This document shows, piece after piece, positions 55,220 to 63,727 of a stretch of DNA of 64,000 bases (position 1 is the stretch's first letter; each line of letters starts with the position of its first letter). A model generated the notes under the pieces. That model saw only the letters and a list, made by a program, of their open reading frames with translations. It did not search any database and was not told the DNA's origin. Both the position numbers and the translations under genes were made by a program. This DNA comes from Antrihabitans spumae (lineage in GTDB: Bacteria > Actinomycetota > Actinomycetes > Mycobacteriales > Mycobacteriaceae). The DNA lies in the NCBI RefSeq assembly GCF_043944905.1, contig NZ_JBIMSN010000032.1, positions 1 to 64,000 on the forward strand, in the 5' to 3' direction.

Positions 55220-55249
55220 TTGACCCTCGCACCTGCGTTCCCGTAACCT
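55220..55249 (+). promoter_or_regulatory. rplU-rpmA promoter
   Basis: TTGACC (55220-55225), 18-nt spacer, TAACCT (55244-55249). It predicts a leader of nearly 190 nt before the rplU ATG, unusually long for this locus; GGAAAGAAGG-type purines precede the ATG. Confidence 0.5.
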
Positions 55250-55444
55250 TGACCAGTCGCTGCCAGGCGGCATCGCTTCGCCACGTCCGATGAGTTCACG
55301 AAGGTGATTTCATGCGGGGGATCGAGTTTCGCGCTCGAGGCGGGTGCGCCACAGGCAGCAAGCACACACCAGACCAGTCGCACGACGTTTGTCGCGCGAG
55401 CAAAGTTCGACAGCACGACTTTTGGGAAAGAAGGTAGCCGTCCG

Positions 55445-55756
55445 ATGGCAACGTACGCGATCGTCAAGACCGGCGGGAAGCAGTACAAGGTCGCAGTCGG
55501 CGACCTCGTCAAGGTCGAGAAGATCGAGGGTGAGCCCGGAACGGCCGTCTCGCTCGACCCGGTCCTCGTCGTCGAAGACTCACAGCTGACCACCGACGCC
55601 GCCAAGCTGGCCAAGGTTTCGGTCACCGGCGAGGTCGTCGAGCAGGTCAAAGGTCCGAAGATCCGGATCCACAAGTTCAAGAACAAGACCGGCTACCACA
55701 AGCGCCAGGGCCACCGTCAGAAGCTGACGGTCCTCAAGGTCACCGGTATCAAGTAA
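55445..55756 (+). CDS. rplU: 50S ribosomal protein L21
   Basis: 103 residues. YAIVKTGGKQYKVAVGD at the N-terminus and the C-terminal KNKTGYHKRQGHRQKLTVLKV rRNA-binding signature are intact. First gene of the rplU-rpmA-obg cluster conserved in most bacteria. Confidence 0.97.
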   Translation: MATYAIVKTGGKQYKVAVGDLVKVEKIEGEPGTAVSLDPVLVVEDSQLTTDAAKLAKVSVTGEVVEQVKGPKIRIHKFKNKTGYHKRQGHRQKLTVLKVTGIK

Positions 55757-55759
55757 TCC

Positions 55760-55780
55760 CACGGGGGCTCCGCCCCCGTG
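55760..55780. repeat. Perfect 21-nt hairpin between rplU and rpmA
   Basis: CACGGGGGC-TCC-GCCCCCGTG, 3 bp after the rplU stop. Without a T-tract it may be a stability or attenuation element that adjusts L21 and L27 levels rather than a full terminator. Confidence 0.6.
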
Positions 55781-55803
55781 CACCCCCGACTTGGAGAGAA
55801 GAC

Positions 55804-56067
55804 ATGGCACATAAGAAGGGTGCATCCAGTTCGCGCAACGGTCGCGACTCGAATTCACAGCGCCTCGGAGTCAAGCGGTTCGGTGGCCAGGCTGTCAGCG
55901 CGGGCGAGATCCTCGTTCGCCAGCGCGGCACGCACTTCCACCCCGGCGTCAACGTCGGCCGTGGCGGCGACGACACACTGTTCGCGCTTGCCGCTGGTGC
56001 GGTCGAGTTCGGCGCCAAGCGTGGCCGCAAGACCGTGAATATCGTTCCGGCACAGGCCCAGGCCTGA
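55804..56067 (+). CDS. rpmA: 50S ribosomal protein L27
   Basis: 87 residues beginning MAHKKGASSSRNGRDSNSQ, with the mature-type N-terminus that reaches the peptidyl transferase centre (no cleavable Firmicutes-type extension), then RLGVKRFGGQ and GTHFHPGVNVGRGGDDTLFA. GGAGAG upstream of the ATG. Followed by a strong terminator. Confidence 0.97.
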   Translation: MAHKKGASSSRNGRDSNSQRLGVKRFGGQAVSAGEILVRQRGTHFHPGVNVGRGGDDTLFALAAGAVEFGAKRGRKTVNIVPAQAQA

Positions 56068-56094
56068 CACCGAAGCTTTACCGAGCTCCACAGG

Positions 56095-56140
56095 GGCGGG
56101 CCAGGGTCGCAAAAACCCCGGCCCGCCTTTTGTCTTTTTT
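56095..56140 (+). terminator. Intrinsic terminator after rpmA
   Basis: GGCGGGCCAGGG pairs with CCCCGGCCCGCC (one mismatch), loop TCGCAAAAA, followed by TTTTGTCTTTTTT. It is the only classical stem plus T-tract terminator found in the window; obg expression must read through or start afresh in the 50 bp that remain. Confidence 0.88.
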
Positions 56141-56190
56141 ATCGCCGTGTCGCCGACAGCGCACCAAACACACGAGGAGGATCGGTTCCT

Positions 56191-57651
56191 ATGTCCCGAT
56201 TCATCGACCGCGTGGTGCTGCACGTCAGCGCCGGTAAGGGCGGCAACGGCTGCTCGTCCGTCCATCGCGAGAAGTTCAAACCACTCGGCGGTCCCGACGG
56301 CGGCAACGGTGGCCGTGGCGGCAACGTGATCCTCGAAGTCGACGAGAACGTGCATACGCTGCTCGACTTCCACTTTCACGGCAACGCCAAGGCCAGCAAC
56401 GGCACCCAGGGAATGGGCAGCAACCGCGACGGTTCCACCGGCGACGACCTGATCCTGCGCGTCCCTGACGGCACGATGGTGCTCGACAAGGATGGCCGCA
56501 TTCTCGCCGACCTCGTCGGGCCGGGCACCAAGTTCGAAGCCGCACTCGGCGGACGTGGCGGCCTCGGCAACGCCGCATTGTCATCCCGCGCACGTAAGGC
56601 GCCCGGCTTCGCGTTGCTCGGCGAAGACGGTGTCGAGCGTGAACTCGTTCTCGAACTCAAGTCCGTCGCCGACGTCGGTCTCGTCGGGTTCCCGTCGGCG
56701 GGCAAGTCGTCGCTGGTGTCGGTCTTGTCGGCTGCCAAGCCGAAGATCGCCGACTACCCGTTCACGACCCTCGTTCCGAACCTCGGCGTCGTGTCAAGCG
56801 GCGACACCACGTTCACCGTCGCCGACGTCCCCGGTCTGATTCCGGGTGCGAGCGAAGGACGCGGACTCGGACTCGACTTCCTCCGTCACCTCGAACGCTG
56901 CGCCGTGCTTGCTCACGTCGTCGACTGCGCGACCCTCGATCCGGGTCGTGATCCGATCTCCGACATCGATGCGCTGGAAGCCGAACTCGCCGCGTACAAG
57001 CCGGCGCTGTCGGCGGACTCCACGCTCGGCGATCTGGCCGACCGTCCTCGTGTCGTCGTCCTGAACAAGGCCGACGTTCCGGAAGCAGCCGAACTCGCCG
57101 AGATGGTCACCGCCGACATCGAGGCTCGCGGCTGGCCGGTCTTCACGATCTCCGCTGTGAGCCGTACGGGCCTGCGGCAGTTGACGTTCGCGCTGGCGAA
57201 GATGGTCGAGGACTATCGCGCAGCGCACCCGAAGGCCGTCGCGCGCCGACCGATCATTCGACCGATCGCGGTGGACGAAACCGGGTTCACCGTCATTGCA
57301 GATCCGGAGACGCCGGGCGGGTTCATCGTCAAGGGCACCAGGCCGGAGCGGTGGGTCAAGCAGACGCAGTTCGACAACGACGAAGCGGTCGGCTATCTCG
57401 CGGACCGTCTTGCCCGTCTCGGTGTCGAGGACGCACTCGTCAAGAAGGGTGCCGAGCCTGGCGCCTCGGTGACGATCGGAACCGTGACGTTCGACTGGGA
57501 GCCGCAGACCCCGGCAGGTGTGGACATGGTCCGGACCGGACGCGGTACCGACGCGCGTATCGATCAGGTCGAGCGGATCGGCGCGACCGAACGTAAGCAC
57601 GCACACCGCATCCGTCGTGGTTTGGAAGGTCTGGAACCGGAGGACCAGTGA
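56191..57651 (+). CDS. obg: GTPase Obg (CgtA)
   Basis: 486 residues. Glycine-rich Obg fold at 1-158 (GKGGNGCSSVHREKF, GGPDGGNGG), GTPase domain with G1 GFPSAGKSSLV (about 169), G3 DVPGLIPGA, G4 NKAD, G5 SAVS, and a C-terminal OCT domain (about 355-430) plus a basic tail. It acts in 50S assembly and the stringent response. GAGGAGG precedes the ATG. It overlaps proB by 4 nt. Confidence 0.97.
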   Translation: MSRFIDRVVLHVSAGKGGNGCSSVHREKFKPLGGPDGGNGGRGGNVILEVDENVHTLLDFHFHGNAKASNGTQGMGSNRDGSTGDDLILRVPDGTMVLDKDGRILADLVGPGTKFEAALGGRGGLGNAALSSRARKAPGFALLGEDGVERELVLELKSVADVGLVGFPSAGKSSLVSVLSAAKPKIADYPFTTLVPNLGVVSSGDTTFTVADVPGLIPGASEGRGLGLDFLRHLERCAVLAHVVDCATLDPGRDPISDIDALEAELAAYKPALSADSTLGDLADRPRVVVLNKADVPEAAELAEMVTADIEARGWPVFTISAVSRTGLRQLTFALAKMVEDYRAAHPKAVARRPIIRPIAVDETGFTVIADPETPGGFIVKGTRPERWVKQTQFDNDEAVGYLADRLARLGVEDALVKKGAEPGASVTIGTVTFDWEPQTPAGVDMVRTGRGTDARIDQVERIGATERKHAHRIRRGLEGLEPEDQ

Positions 57652-58781
57652 CAGCGGAGTTGGGCGGGACGGAAAGTCCTGCGCGGCAAGCTATTTCGTC
57701 GGCACGCCGGGTCGTCGTCAAGATCGGGTCGTCAGCATTGACGAGTCTGGCAGGCGGCATCGACCTGCAGCGGCTCGACCTGTTGGCCGATGCTGTCGAG
57801 GCGCGGATGCAGGCGGGCTCCGACGTCGTCGTCGTCTCGTCCGGTGCCATCGGCGCGGGTATGGCTCCGCTCGGATTGACTAGGCGGCCACAGGATTTGG
57901 CGACCAAGCAGGCTGCGGCAAGTGTCGGCCAACTAGCGCTGGCGCACGCATGGGGTACCTCGTTCACGCGGTACGGACGCACAGTCGGTCAGGTACTGCT
58001 CAGTGCAGACGACTTCGGTCGCCGTGAACACCATCGCAATGCGCAGCGCACCCTGGATCGGCTCCGCTCGCTCGGTGCCGTCGCGGTTGTGAACGAAAAC
58101 GACACCGTGGCAACGGAAGAGATCAGGTTCGGCGACAACGACCGCCTCGCCGCCCTCGTCGCGCATCTCGTGGGAGCCGACGCACTGTTTCTGCTGTCCG
58201 ATGTCGACGGTCTCTACGACGGGGATCCTCGAAAAGGCGCGGCGACGATGATTCCGGAGGTTCGCAGCAGTGCGGATCTGGACGGCGTGATCGCAGGTTC
58301 CGGCGGTGCTCTCGGAACGGGTGGCATGGCGTCGAAGCTGTCGGCTGCCCGCCTTGCCGCCGACGCAGGCGTGCCGGTGCTGCTTGCCGCTGCGTCGGAT
58401 GCTGCGGCGGCGCTCAGCGGTGGGCAGGTCGGAACCGCGTTCACCGCACGACCCGTTCGACTGTCCGCGCGCAAGTTCTGGGTGCGGCATGCCGCAGATG
58501 CTCGCGGCGCACTGGTGCTGGATGCGGGTGCGGTGCGGGCTGTGTCGCGCCGGCGCAGCTCGCTGTTGGCTGCAGGCATCACGTCGGTTCGTGGCAGGTT
58601 CTACGGCGGCGACGTTGTCGCTCTCGTCGGTCCGGACGACGTCGTCGTCGCCCGCGGTGTCGTTGCCTACGACAGCACCGAACTCGAGAAGATGCTCGGT
58701 TCGTCGACTGCCGATCTGCCGTCCGAACTGCAACGGCCCGTTGTACATGCGGACGATTTGGTGGCGCTCGAACCGGTGTGA
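57648..58781 (+). CDS. proB: Glutamate 5-kinase
   Basis: 377 residues, GTG start in the obg stop (GTGA). Amino-acid kinase domain with VVVKIGSSAL (about 22), SSGAIGAGM (about 65), NENDTVATEEIRFGDNDRLAALVA (about 145-168) and GTGGMASKLSAARLA, then a C-terminal PUA domain (from about 285). First step of proline synthesis from glutamate, subject to proline inhibition in the family. proA is not in the following genes, so the pathway is split here. Confidence 0.96.
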   Translation: MTAELGGTESPARQAISSARRVVVKIGSSALTSLAGGIDLQRLDLLADAVEARMQAGSDVVVVSSGAIGAGMAPLGLTRRPQDLATKQAAASVGQLALAHAWGTSFTRYGRTVGQVLLSADDFGRREHHRNAQRTLDRLRSLGAVAVVNENDTVATEEIRFGDNDRLAALVAHLVGADALFLLSDVDGLYDGDPRKGAATMIPEVRSSADLDGVIAGSGGALGTGGMASKLSAARLAADAGVPVLLAAASDAAAALSGGQVGTAFTARPVRLSARKFWVRHAADARGALVLDAGAVRAVSRRRSSLLAAGITSVRGRFYGGDVVALVGPDDVVVARGVVAYDSTELEKMLGSSTADLPSELQRPVVHADDLVALEPV

Positions 58782-58835
58782 GGGGTCCCTTGCCTCCGTC
58801 CAGCGGAGTGTGGGTGCCACCGACTCCGGACGTAC

Positions 58836-59672
58836 TCAGCCTGCGGCGAGGCCTTCGAGTACGTCGGAGCAGCCAGCGTGCAGTTTCACCGTCGCGACGT
58901 CGTCGCCGCGGGTGTAGCCACGGTTGACGATCGCGATCGGTATGCCGAGCTTCGTTGCTCGTTTGACGAATCGCAGGCCAGACATGACGGTCAGCGAGGA
59001 TCCCGCCACCAACAACGCGTCGGAGTTGTCGACCATGTCGTACGCGGCGGCGACACGTTCGCGTGGGACGCTTTCGCCGAAGTAGACGATGTCCGGTTTG
59101 AGTAGGCCGCCGCAGCGTTCGCAGTCGGCCATCCGAAAGTGCGCCGTGTGCTCGATCACCGCGTCGGCATCAGGTGCGATCTCCACACCTGTTGCGGCAG
59201 TGACAGATTCGGCGAATCCGGGATTCAGTTCGTCGAGTCGATCGGAAAGGGAATGGCGAGAAACCCTGTGGTTGCACGTCAGGCAGCGCACCTGGGCGTA
59301 GGTGCCGTGCAGATCGATGACGTTGCGTGACCCCGCTTTGGTGTGCAGTAGATCCACATTCTGCGTGATGATGCCGGTGACCTTGCCGTCGCGTTCGAGG
59401 CGCGCCAGTGCGCGGTGACCAGCGTTGGGTGCGGACCCGTCCATGAACCGCCAGCCGATGTGATTGCGCGCCCAATAGTGCTTGCGGAACTCCGGGTCGC
59501 CGAGGAACTGTTGAATCGACATCGGGTTTCTCGGCGGTGAGTCGGGACCGCGGTAGTCGGGAATACCGGAGTCGGTCGAGAGCCCTGCGCCGGTGAGCAC
59601 AACCGTCCGCTTGCCGTCCAACAGGTCGCGCAAGCCATCGACGCTGCGCTCGAGTGTGTCGCGAATGTTCAA
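58836..59672 (-). CDS. Sir2-family NAD-dependent protein deacylase
   Basis: 278 residues from a TTG at 59672; the open frame reaches an ATG at 59726 but that would overlap the divergent VOC gene. Sirtuin motifs: VVLTGAGLSTDSGIPDYRG (about 25-43), ITQNVDLLH (about 103), catalytic His in DLHGTYAQV (about 120) and a zinc site from CLTC and CERCGG. It deacylates lysines using NAD+. It is convergent with proB. The start choice is uncertain. Confidence 0.85.
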   Translation of the reverse strand: MNIRDTLERSVDGLRDLLDGKRTVVLTGAGLSTDSGIPDYRGPDSPPRNPMSIQQFLGDPEFRKHYWARNHIGWRFMDGSAPNAGHRALARLERDGKVTGIITQNVDLLHTKAGSRNVIDLHGTYAQVRCLTCNHRVSRHSLSDRLDELNPGFAESVTAATGVEIAPDADAVIEHTAHFRMADCERCGGLLKPDIVYFGESVPRERVAAAYDMVDNSDALLVAGSSLTVMSGLRFVKRATKLGIPIAIVNRGYTRGDDVATVKLHAGCSDVLEGLAAG

Positions 59673-59706
59673 TCCAGGGCTACTTGTCGCCGTCGAGAAT
59701 TGGTCT

Positions 59707-60186
59707 ATGACAACAGTGAACCCCATCCCAGCCGGTTACCGCACCCTGACCCCGTTCCTCGCGGTCGCAGACGGTCCAGCGGCGCTCGACTTCTACGTTC
59801 GTGGCTTCGGCGCGGAAGTTGTCGATCGTATGGACGCACCCGACGGCAGCTTGATGCACGCGGAACTGCGCATCGGCGATTCGATGCTGCAGCTGTCCAA
59901 CGACATGCCCGATTACGGAATCAAAGCCCCGGAAGCGGGATGGGTGCATTCGTCGGTGGTCGTATACGTCGAGGACACCGACGCCTTTGTGGACCGGGCC
60001 GTTACCGCGGGCGCCACCCTGGTCGTGCCCGTTTCGAACGTGTTCTCGGGTGATCGGCACGGCGTCGTCATCGATCCTTTCGGTCACCGCTGGGCGGTGT
60101 GCACCAAGATCGAAGATGTCCCCGCCGACGAGGTTGCCCGGCGGGCTCGCGAGATGTTCTTCCCCGATGCTGCGTCGGCTCAATAG
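59707..60186 (+). CDS. VOC/glyoxalase-fold protein (PhnB-like)
   Basis: 159 residues. Two beta-alpha-beta-beta-beta modules as in the glyoxalase/PhnB group (TLTPFLAVADGPAALDFYVRGFGAEVVDR, then the C-terminal DPFGHRWAVCTKIEDV). Relatives include 3-demethylubiquinone-type and PhnB proteins of unknown substrate. A GAGAAT element 6 nt before the ATG may be a leaderless -10. Its last 7 bp overlap the end of the convergent dehydrogenase gene. Confidence 0.83.
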   Translation: MTTVNPIPAGYRTLTPFLAVADGPAALDFYVRGFGAEVVDRMDAPDGSLMHAELRIGDSMLQLSNDMPDYGIKAPEAGWVHSSVVVYVEDTDAFVDRAVTAGATLVVPVSNVFSGDRHGVVIDPFGHRWAVCTKIEDVPADEVARRAREMFFPDAASAQ

Positions 60187-61100
60187 CCGGAGTTCCGGTC
60201 GACCTTGGCGATGAGATCCTGACCGCTCGAGAATCTGGCGACGTTCGCGGCTACGTGATCCGCGAACGCCGCCACTCGGCGCTGTGGCGGATTCGAATCA
60301 TGGGGCGTCACGATGGCGTTGGGTAGGGACCAGAGTGGGTGGCCGTCCGGGAGCGGTTCCGGATCGGTGACGTCGAGGCCTGCACCGCCGATCGAGTTGC
60401 TCGCGAGCGCAGCGACAAGAGCATCGGTGTCGATGAGGCTGCCACGTGCAATGTTGATGACCCACGACGTCGAACGCAGGGCGGCGAGTTCCTCGGCGCC
60501 GATCAGGTGCTTCGTCGCCGGCGTCGCGGGCGCAGCCACCACGACATGGTCGGTGCGCGACCAGATTTCACCGAGCCTGTTGACGGGCAACGTCTCGACC
60601 GCACCGGGCACGGGTCGGCCGGATCGCGACACCGCGATGACGTGTGCACCGAGCGCGGCAAGCATCGGGATCAGCGCTCGACCGATACCTCCCGCGCCGA
60701 TGATCGTGACCGTTGCGCCGCGCAGGGTGCCGATGTGGGGAAGAAATTCCTGCTGCCGCCAACTGTCGGCAAGGATCTGCTCGGGCAGATAACGCACACC
60801 GGCAAGAAGTAGAGCCAGTGCGTGTTCGGCAACCGTCGGCGCGAATATTGCAGCAGCAGAGGTGAACTGAACGTCGGGGTGTCGCTCGATCACGCCGGCG
60901 GTGAAGAACTCCTCGATTCCCGCAGACGACAACTGCACCCATTCGATCGACTCGGGCAACTTCGGGAAGTCTGCGGGTCCTGCGGTCCATACCAATCCCC
61001 GAGCCTTGTCGAGGTCGCCCACTGTGGCGTTCCCCCGCTCGATGGCGTCGACAAGCATCGGTTCGTGTTTCGGTCCGAGTGCGATCACAGTCGATGCCAT
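60180..61100 (-). CDS. D-2-hydroxyacid dehydrogenase
   Basis: 306 residues. NAD-binding GAGGIGRALIPML (about 139-151) and the catalytic set Arg in NIARGSLID (about 225), Glu in DVTDPEPLPDG (about 253) and His in TPHDSNPP (about 277). It reduces a 2-keto acid or oxidises a D-2-hydroxyacid; the substrate is unknown. It lies 22 bp downstream of ectD on the same strand and may be co-transcribed with the ectoine operon. The longer upstream frame is not supported. Confidence 0.87.
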   Translation of the reverse strand: MASTVIALGPKHEPMLVDAIERGNATVGDLDKARGLVWTAGPADFPKLPESIEWVQLSSAGIEEFFTAGVIERHPDVQFTSAAAIFAPTVAEHALALLLAGVRYLPEQILADSWRQQEFLPHIGTLRGATVTIIGAGGIGRALIPMLAALGAHVIAVSRSGRPVPGAVETLPVNRLGEIWSRTDHVVVAAPATPATKHLIGAEELAALRSTSWVINIARGSLIDTDALVAALASNSIGGAGLDVTDPEPLPDGHPLWSLPNAIVTPHDSNPPQRRVAAFADHVAANVARFSSGQDLIAKVDRNSGY

Positions 61101-61122
61101 GTAAGCAACTCTATTCGTTCGA

Positions 61123-62040
61123 TCAGGTCGAGCGCAGGGGAGTGAAGTCGCGCTTGGCCAGGAACTCCGGACGCGGCGCAGGAGCCGAAAAGGGCTGGCC
61201 GAGCGTATTTTCGACGCTGTTGAACACAAGAAAGATGTTCGAGCGCGGATACGGAGTGATGTTGCCGTTCGAGCCGTGCATGCAGTTGGAGTCGAACACG
61301 GTCGCCGATCCGGCAGGCCCGGTAATCTGCTCGATGCCGAATTCGTTCGCCAAGCCGGTCAACGTCGCGTGATCGGGCGATCCGGTCACCGGGATGTGCT
61401 CGACCAGCGAGCGCTGAAAATAGTCTTTCGGGGTTTCGCCGGCGCACGACACGAAACGCTGATGCGAACCAGCGATGATCATCAGGCTGCCGTTGACTTC
61501 GTAGTTCGGCGTCAACGCGATCGACATGCTCATCGCGCGCGGCCGGGGCATCCCGTCCTCGGCGTGCCAGGTCTCGAAATCGGAGTGCCAGTAGAACGGT
61601 CCGCCCGTGAAGCCAGGCTTGAAGTTCAGTCGGCTCTGATGGATGTAGACGTCGCTGCCGAGGATCTGTTGCGCAACTCCGAGAACGTTGGGCCGTCGGG
61701 CCACCTCGGCAACCATCGAACTCAGCAGGTGCACGTCGAAGATCGACCGCACGTCGCCGGTGCCCTGCTCGCGGATGACCCGTGGATCTGCGGCGAGGTC
61801 GGGCGACGTGGCAAGCCGCCCGATCTCGGAGTAGCAGGCCGCGACCTCGCCCGACGAGAGGACGGACGGCATGACGTGAAAACCCTTGTCCTCGTAGCGA
61901 GCTAGTTCAGCGGCGTGCAGCGACCCGTCCGTCAGTCCCGACCAGACCACAGGGTCGGGTCGGTCGACGACCGTGCAGACCGGTCCCTTGCGGGTCGGGT
62001 AGAGATCAGTCGCGATGGTGTTCGGTGTAGATGTCGTCAT
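61123..62040 (-). CDS. ectD: Ectoine hydroxylase
   Basis: 305 residues. Fe(II)/2-oxoglutarate dioxygenase of the PhyH superfamily with the EctD signature FYWHSDFETWHAEDGMP (about 149-165) carrying the His and Asp iron ligands, and the distal His in NCMHGSNGN (about 254). It converts ectoine to 5-hydroxyectoine. It starts 5 nt after the ectC stop. Confidence 0.96.
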   Translation of the reverse strand: MTTSTPNTIATDLYPTRKGPVCTVVDRPDPVVWSGLTDGSLHAAELARYEDKGFHVMPSVLSSGEVAACYSEIGRLATSPDLAADPRVIREQGTGDVRSIFDVHLLSSMVAEVARRPNVLGVAQQILGSDVYIHQSRLNFKPGFTGGPFYWHSDFETWHAEDGMPRPRAMSMSIALTPNYEVNGSLMIIAGSHQRFVSCAGETPKDYFQRSLVEHIPVTGSPDHATLTGLANEFGIEQITGPAGSATVFDSNCMHGSNGNITPYPRSNIFLVFNSVENTLGQPFSAPAPRPEFLAKRDFTPLRST

Positions 62041-62045
62041 TCACT

Positions 62046-62453
62046 TCACGCTCCGGCAGGCTCGACTTCGACCAGTGGGTACACACCGTTCTCGTCGTGC
62101 ACCTCGCGCCCGGTGACAGGCGGGTTGAACACGCACAACATCCGCATCTCGGTGCGCGGTTCGAGACGATGGCGTTCGTGGCCGTTCAGTAGATACATAG
62201 ACCCCGGGCCCAATTCGTAAACCTGGTCGTTGTCCAGGTCGGTCAGAGTGCCTTCGCCCTCGACGAGCCAAACAGCTTCGACGTGGTTCGCGTAGTGGAA
62301 CTTGTTGACCGTCCCGGCCTTGATCGTCGTCTCGTGGAACGAGAAGCCGACGCGATCGCCGCCGAGCACGATCCGCTTGCTGCGCCAGTTGCCGTCGTCG
62401 CTGGTGATGTCGCGGTCGGTGCCGGTGATATCGGCAGTTGTTCGAACAATCAT
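62046..62453 (-). CDS. ectC: L-ectoine synthase
   Basis: 135-residue cupin. MIVRTTADITGTDRDI at the start, FSFHETTIKAG and HYANHVEAVWLVEGEGTL form the cupin metal site. It cyclises N-gamma-acetyl-L-2,4-diaminobutyrate to ectoine. A very strong GAGGAGGT lies in the 11-bp gap after ectB, fitting a demand for high expression. Confidence 0.96.
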   Translation of the reverse strand: MIVRTTADITGTDRDITSDDGNWRSKRIVLGGDRVGFSFHETTIKAGTVNKFHYANHVEAVWLVEGEGTLTDLDNDQVYELGPGSMYLLNGHERHRLEPRTEMRMLCVFNPPVTGREVHDENGVYPLVEVEPAGA

Positions 62454-62464
62454 GGGTTACCTCC

Positions 62465-63727
62465 TCAGCCGCAGACCTTGGCGGTCGCGTCGGCGATGAT
62501 GCGCAGACCGTGGTCGAGTTCGTCGTCGGTGATCGTCAGTGGCGGAAGCAGTTTCACAACCTCGTCGGACGGACCCGATGTTTCCGTAAGCAGGCCTGCC
62601 TCGAAGGAGTGCTGGCACACCTTGCTTGCGAGGTCGGCTTTTTCGAACACGAGCCCCTGGACCAGCCCGCGTCCACGCGTGGACACGCCGTCGAAAGCTG
62701 CTGCGAGACCGGCGAAGGATTCGTGAACCTTCTCGCCTTTCGCCATCGTCGACAGGTGCAGCGCGTCGTCGGACCAATAGTGGTCGAGCGCGGCCTTGGA
62801 CGTCACGAACCCTGGGTTGAAGCCGCGGAACGTGCCGTTGTGCTCGCCAGGCCCCCAGATGTCGAGTTCGGGCTTCATCAGTGTCAGCGCCATCGGCATG
62901 CCGTACCCGCTGATCGACTTCGACAGAGTGACGATGTCCGGCGTGATGCCCGCGATCTCGAAGGAGAAGAACGGTCCGGTGCGGCCGCAGCCCATCTGCA
63001 CGTCGTCGACGATCAGCAGGATTTCGCGGCGTGAGCACAGGTCGGCAAGCGCGCGAAGCCACTCGGCACGCGCGACGTTGACGCCGCCTTCACCCTGAAC
63101 GGTTTCCACGATCACGGCGGCGGGATGGTTCAGGCCCGAACCGGAATCGTCGAGCAACCGCTCGAACCAATGAAAATCCTCCATCGTGCCGTCGAAGTAG
63201 TTGTCGAACGGCATCGGAGTGGCGTGCACCAGCGGGATACCCGCACCGGCGCGCTTCATCGAGTTGCCGGTGACCGACAACGCGCCGAGCGTCATGCCGT
63301 GGAACGCGTTGGTGAAGTTGATGATGGATTCGCGGCCGGTGACCTTACGAGCCAACTTCAGTGCGGCTTCGACCGTGTTGGAACCGGTCGGACCGGGGAA
63401 CTGAACCTTGTAGTCGAGTCCACGCGGATCGAGAATCCTCTGCTTGAACGTCTCGAGGAATTCACGCTTGGCCACGGTCGACATGTCGAGTCCGTGCGTG
63501 ATGCCGTCGCTGACGATGTAGTCGACGAGGGCCTGCTTGAGGACCGGGTTGTTGTGCCCGTAGTTCAAGGCACCGGCACCTGCGAAGAAGTCGAGGTACT
63601 CGTTGCCGTTCTCGTCGCGAATCCACGAGCCCTGCGCTGTCGAGAAGACCGTTGGCCAGTCTCGGCAATAGCTGCGGACTTCGGATTCGAGCGATTCGAA
63701 AATTGTGGGTTCTGAAATGGCGTTCAT
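62465..63727 (-). CDS. ectB: L-2,4-diaminobutyrate transaminase
   Basis: 420 residues. Class III PLP aminotransferase: GAGALNYGHNNP near 50, GPTGSNTVEAALKLA (about 109-123), DDVQMGCGRTG (about 240) and the Schiff-base lysine in VTLSKSISGYG (about 265). It makes L-2,4-diaminobutyrate from aspartate semialdehyde and glutamate, the first step of ectoine synthesis. Its ATG overlaps the ectA stop (ATGA). Confidence 0.96.
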   Translation of the reverse strand: MNAISEPTIFESLESEVRSYCRDWPTVFSTAQGSWIRDENGNEYLDFFAGAGALNYGHNNPVLKQALVDYIVSDGITHGLDMSTVAKREFLETFKQRILDPRGLDYKVQFPGPTGSNTVEAALKLARKVTGRESIINFTNAFHGMTLGALSVTGNSMKRAGAGIPLVHATPMPFDNYFDGTMEDFHWFERLLDDSGSGLNHPAAVIVETVQGEGGVNVARAEWLRALADLCSRREILLIVDDVQMGCGRTGPFFSFEIAGITPDIVTLSKSISGYGMPMALTLMKPELDIWGPGEHNGTFRGFNPGFVTSKAALDHYWSDDALHLSTMAKGEKVHESFAGLAAAFDGVSTRGRGLVQGLVFEKADLASKVCQHSFEAGLLTETSGPSDEVVKLLPPLTITDDELDHGLRIIADATAKVCG

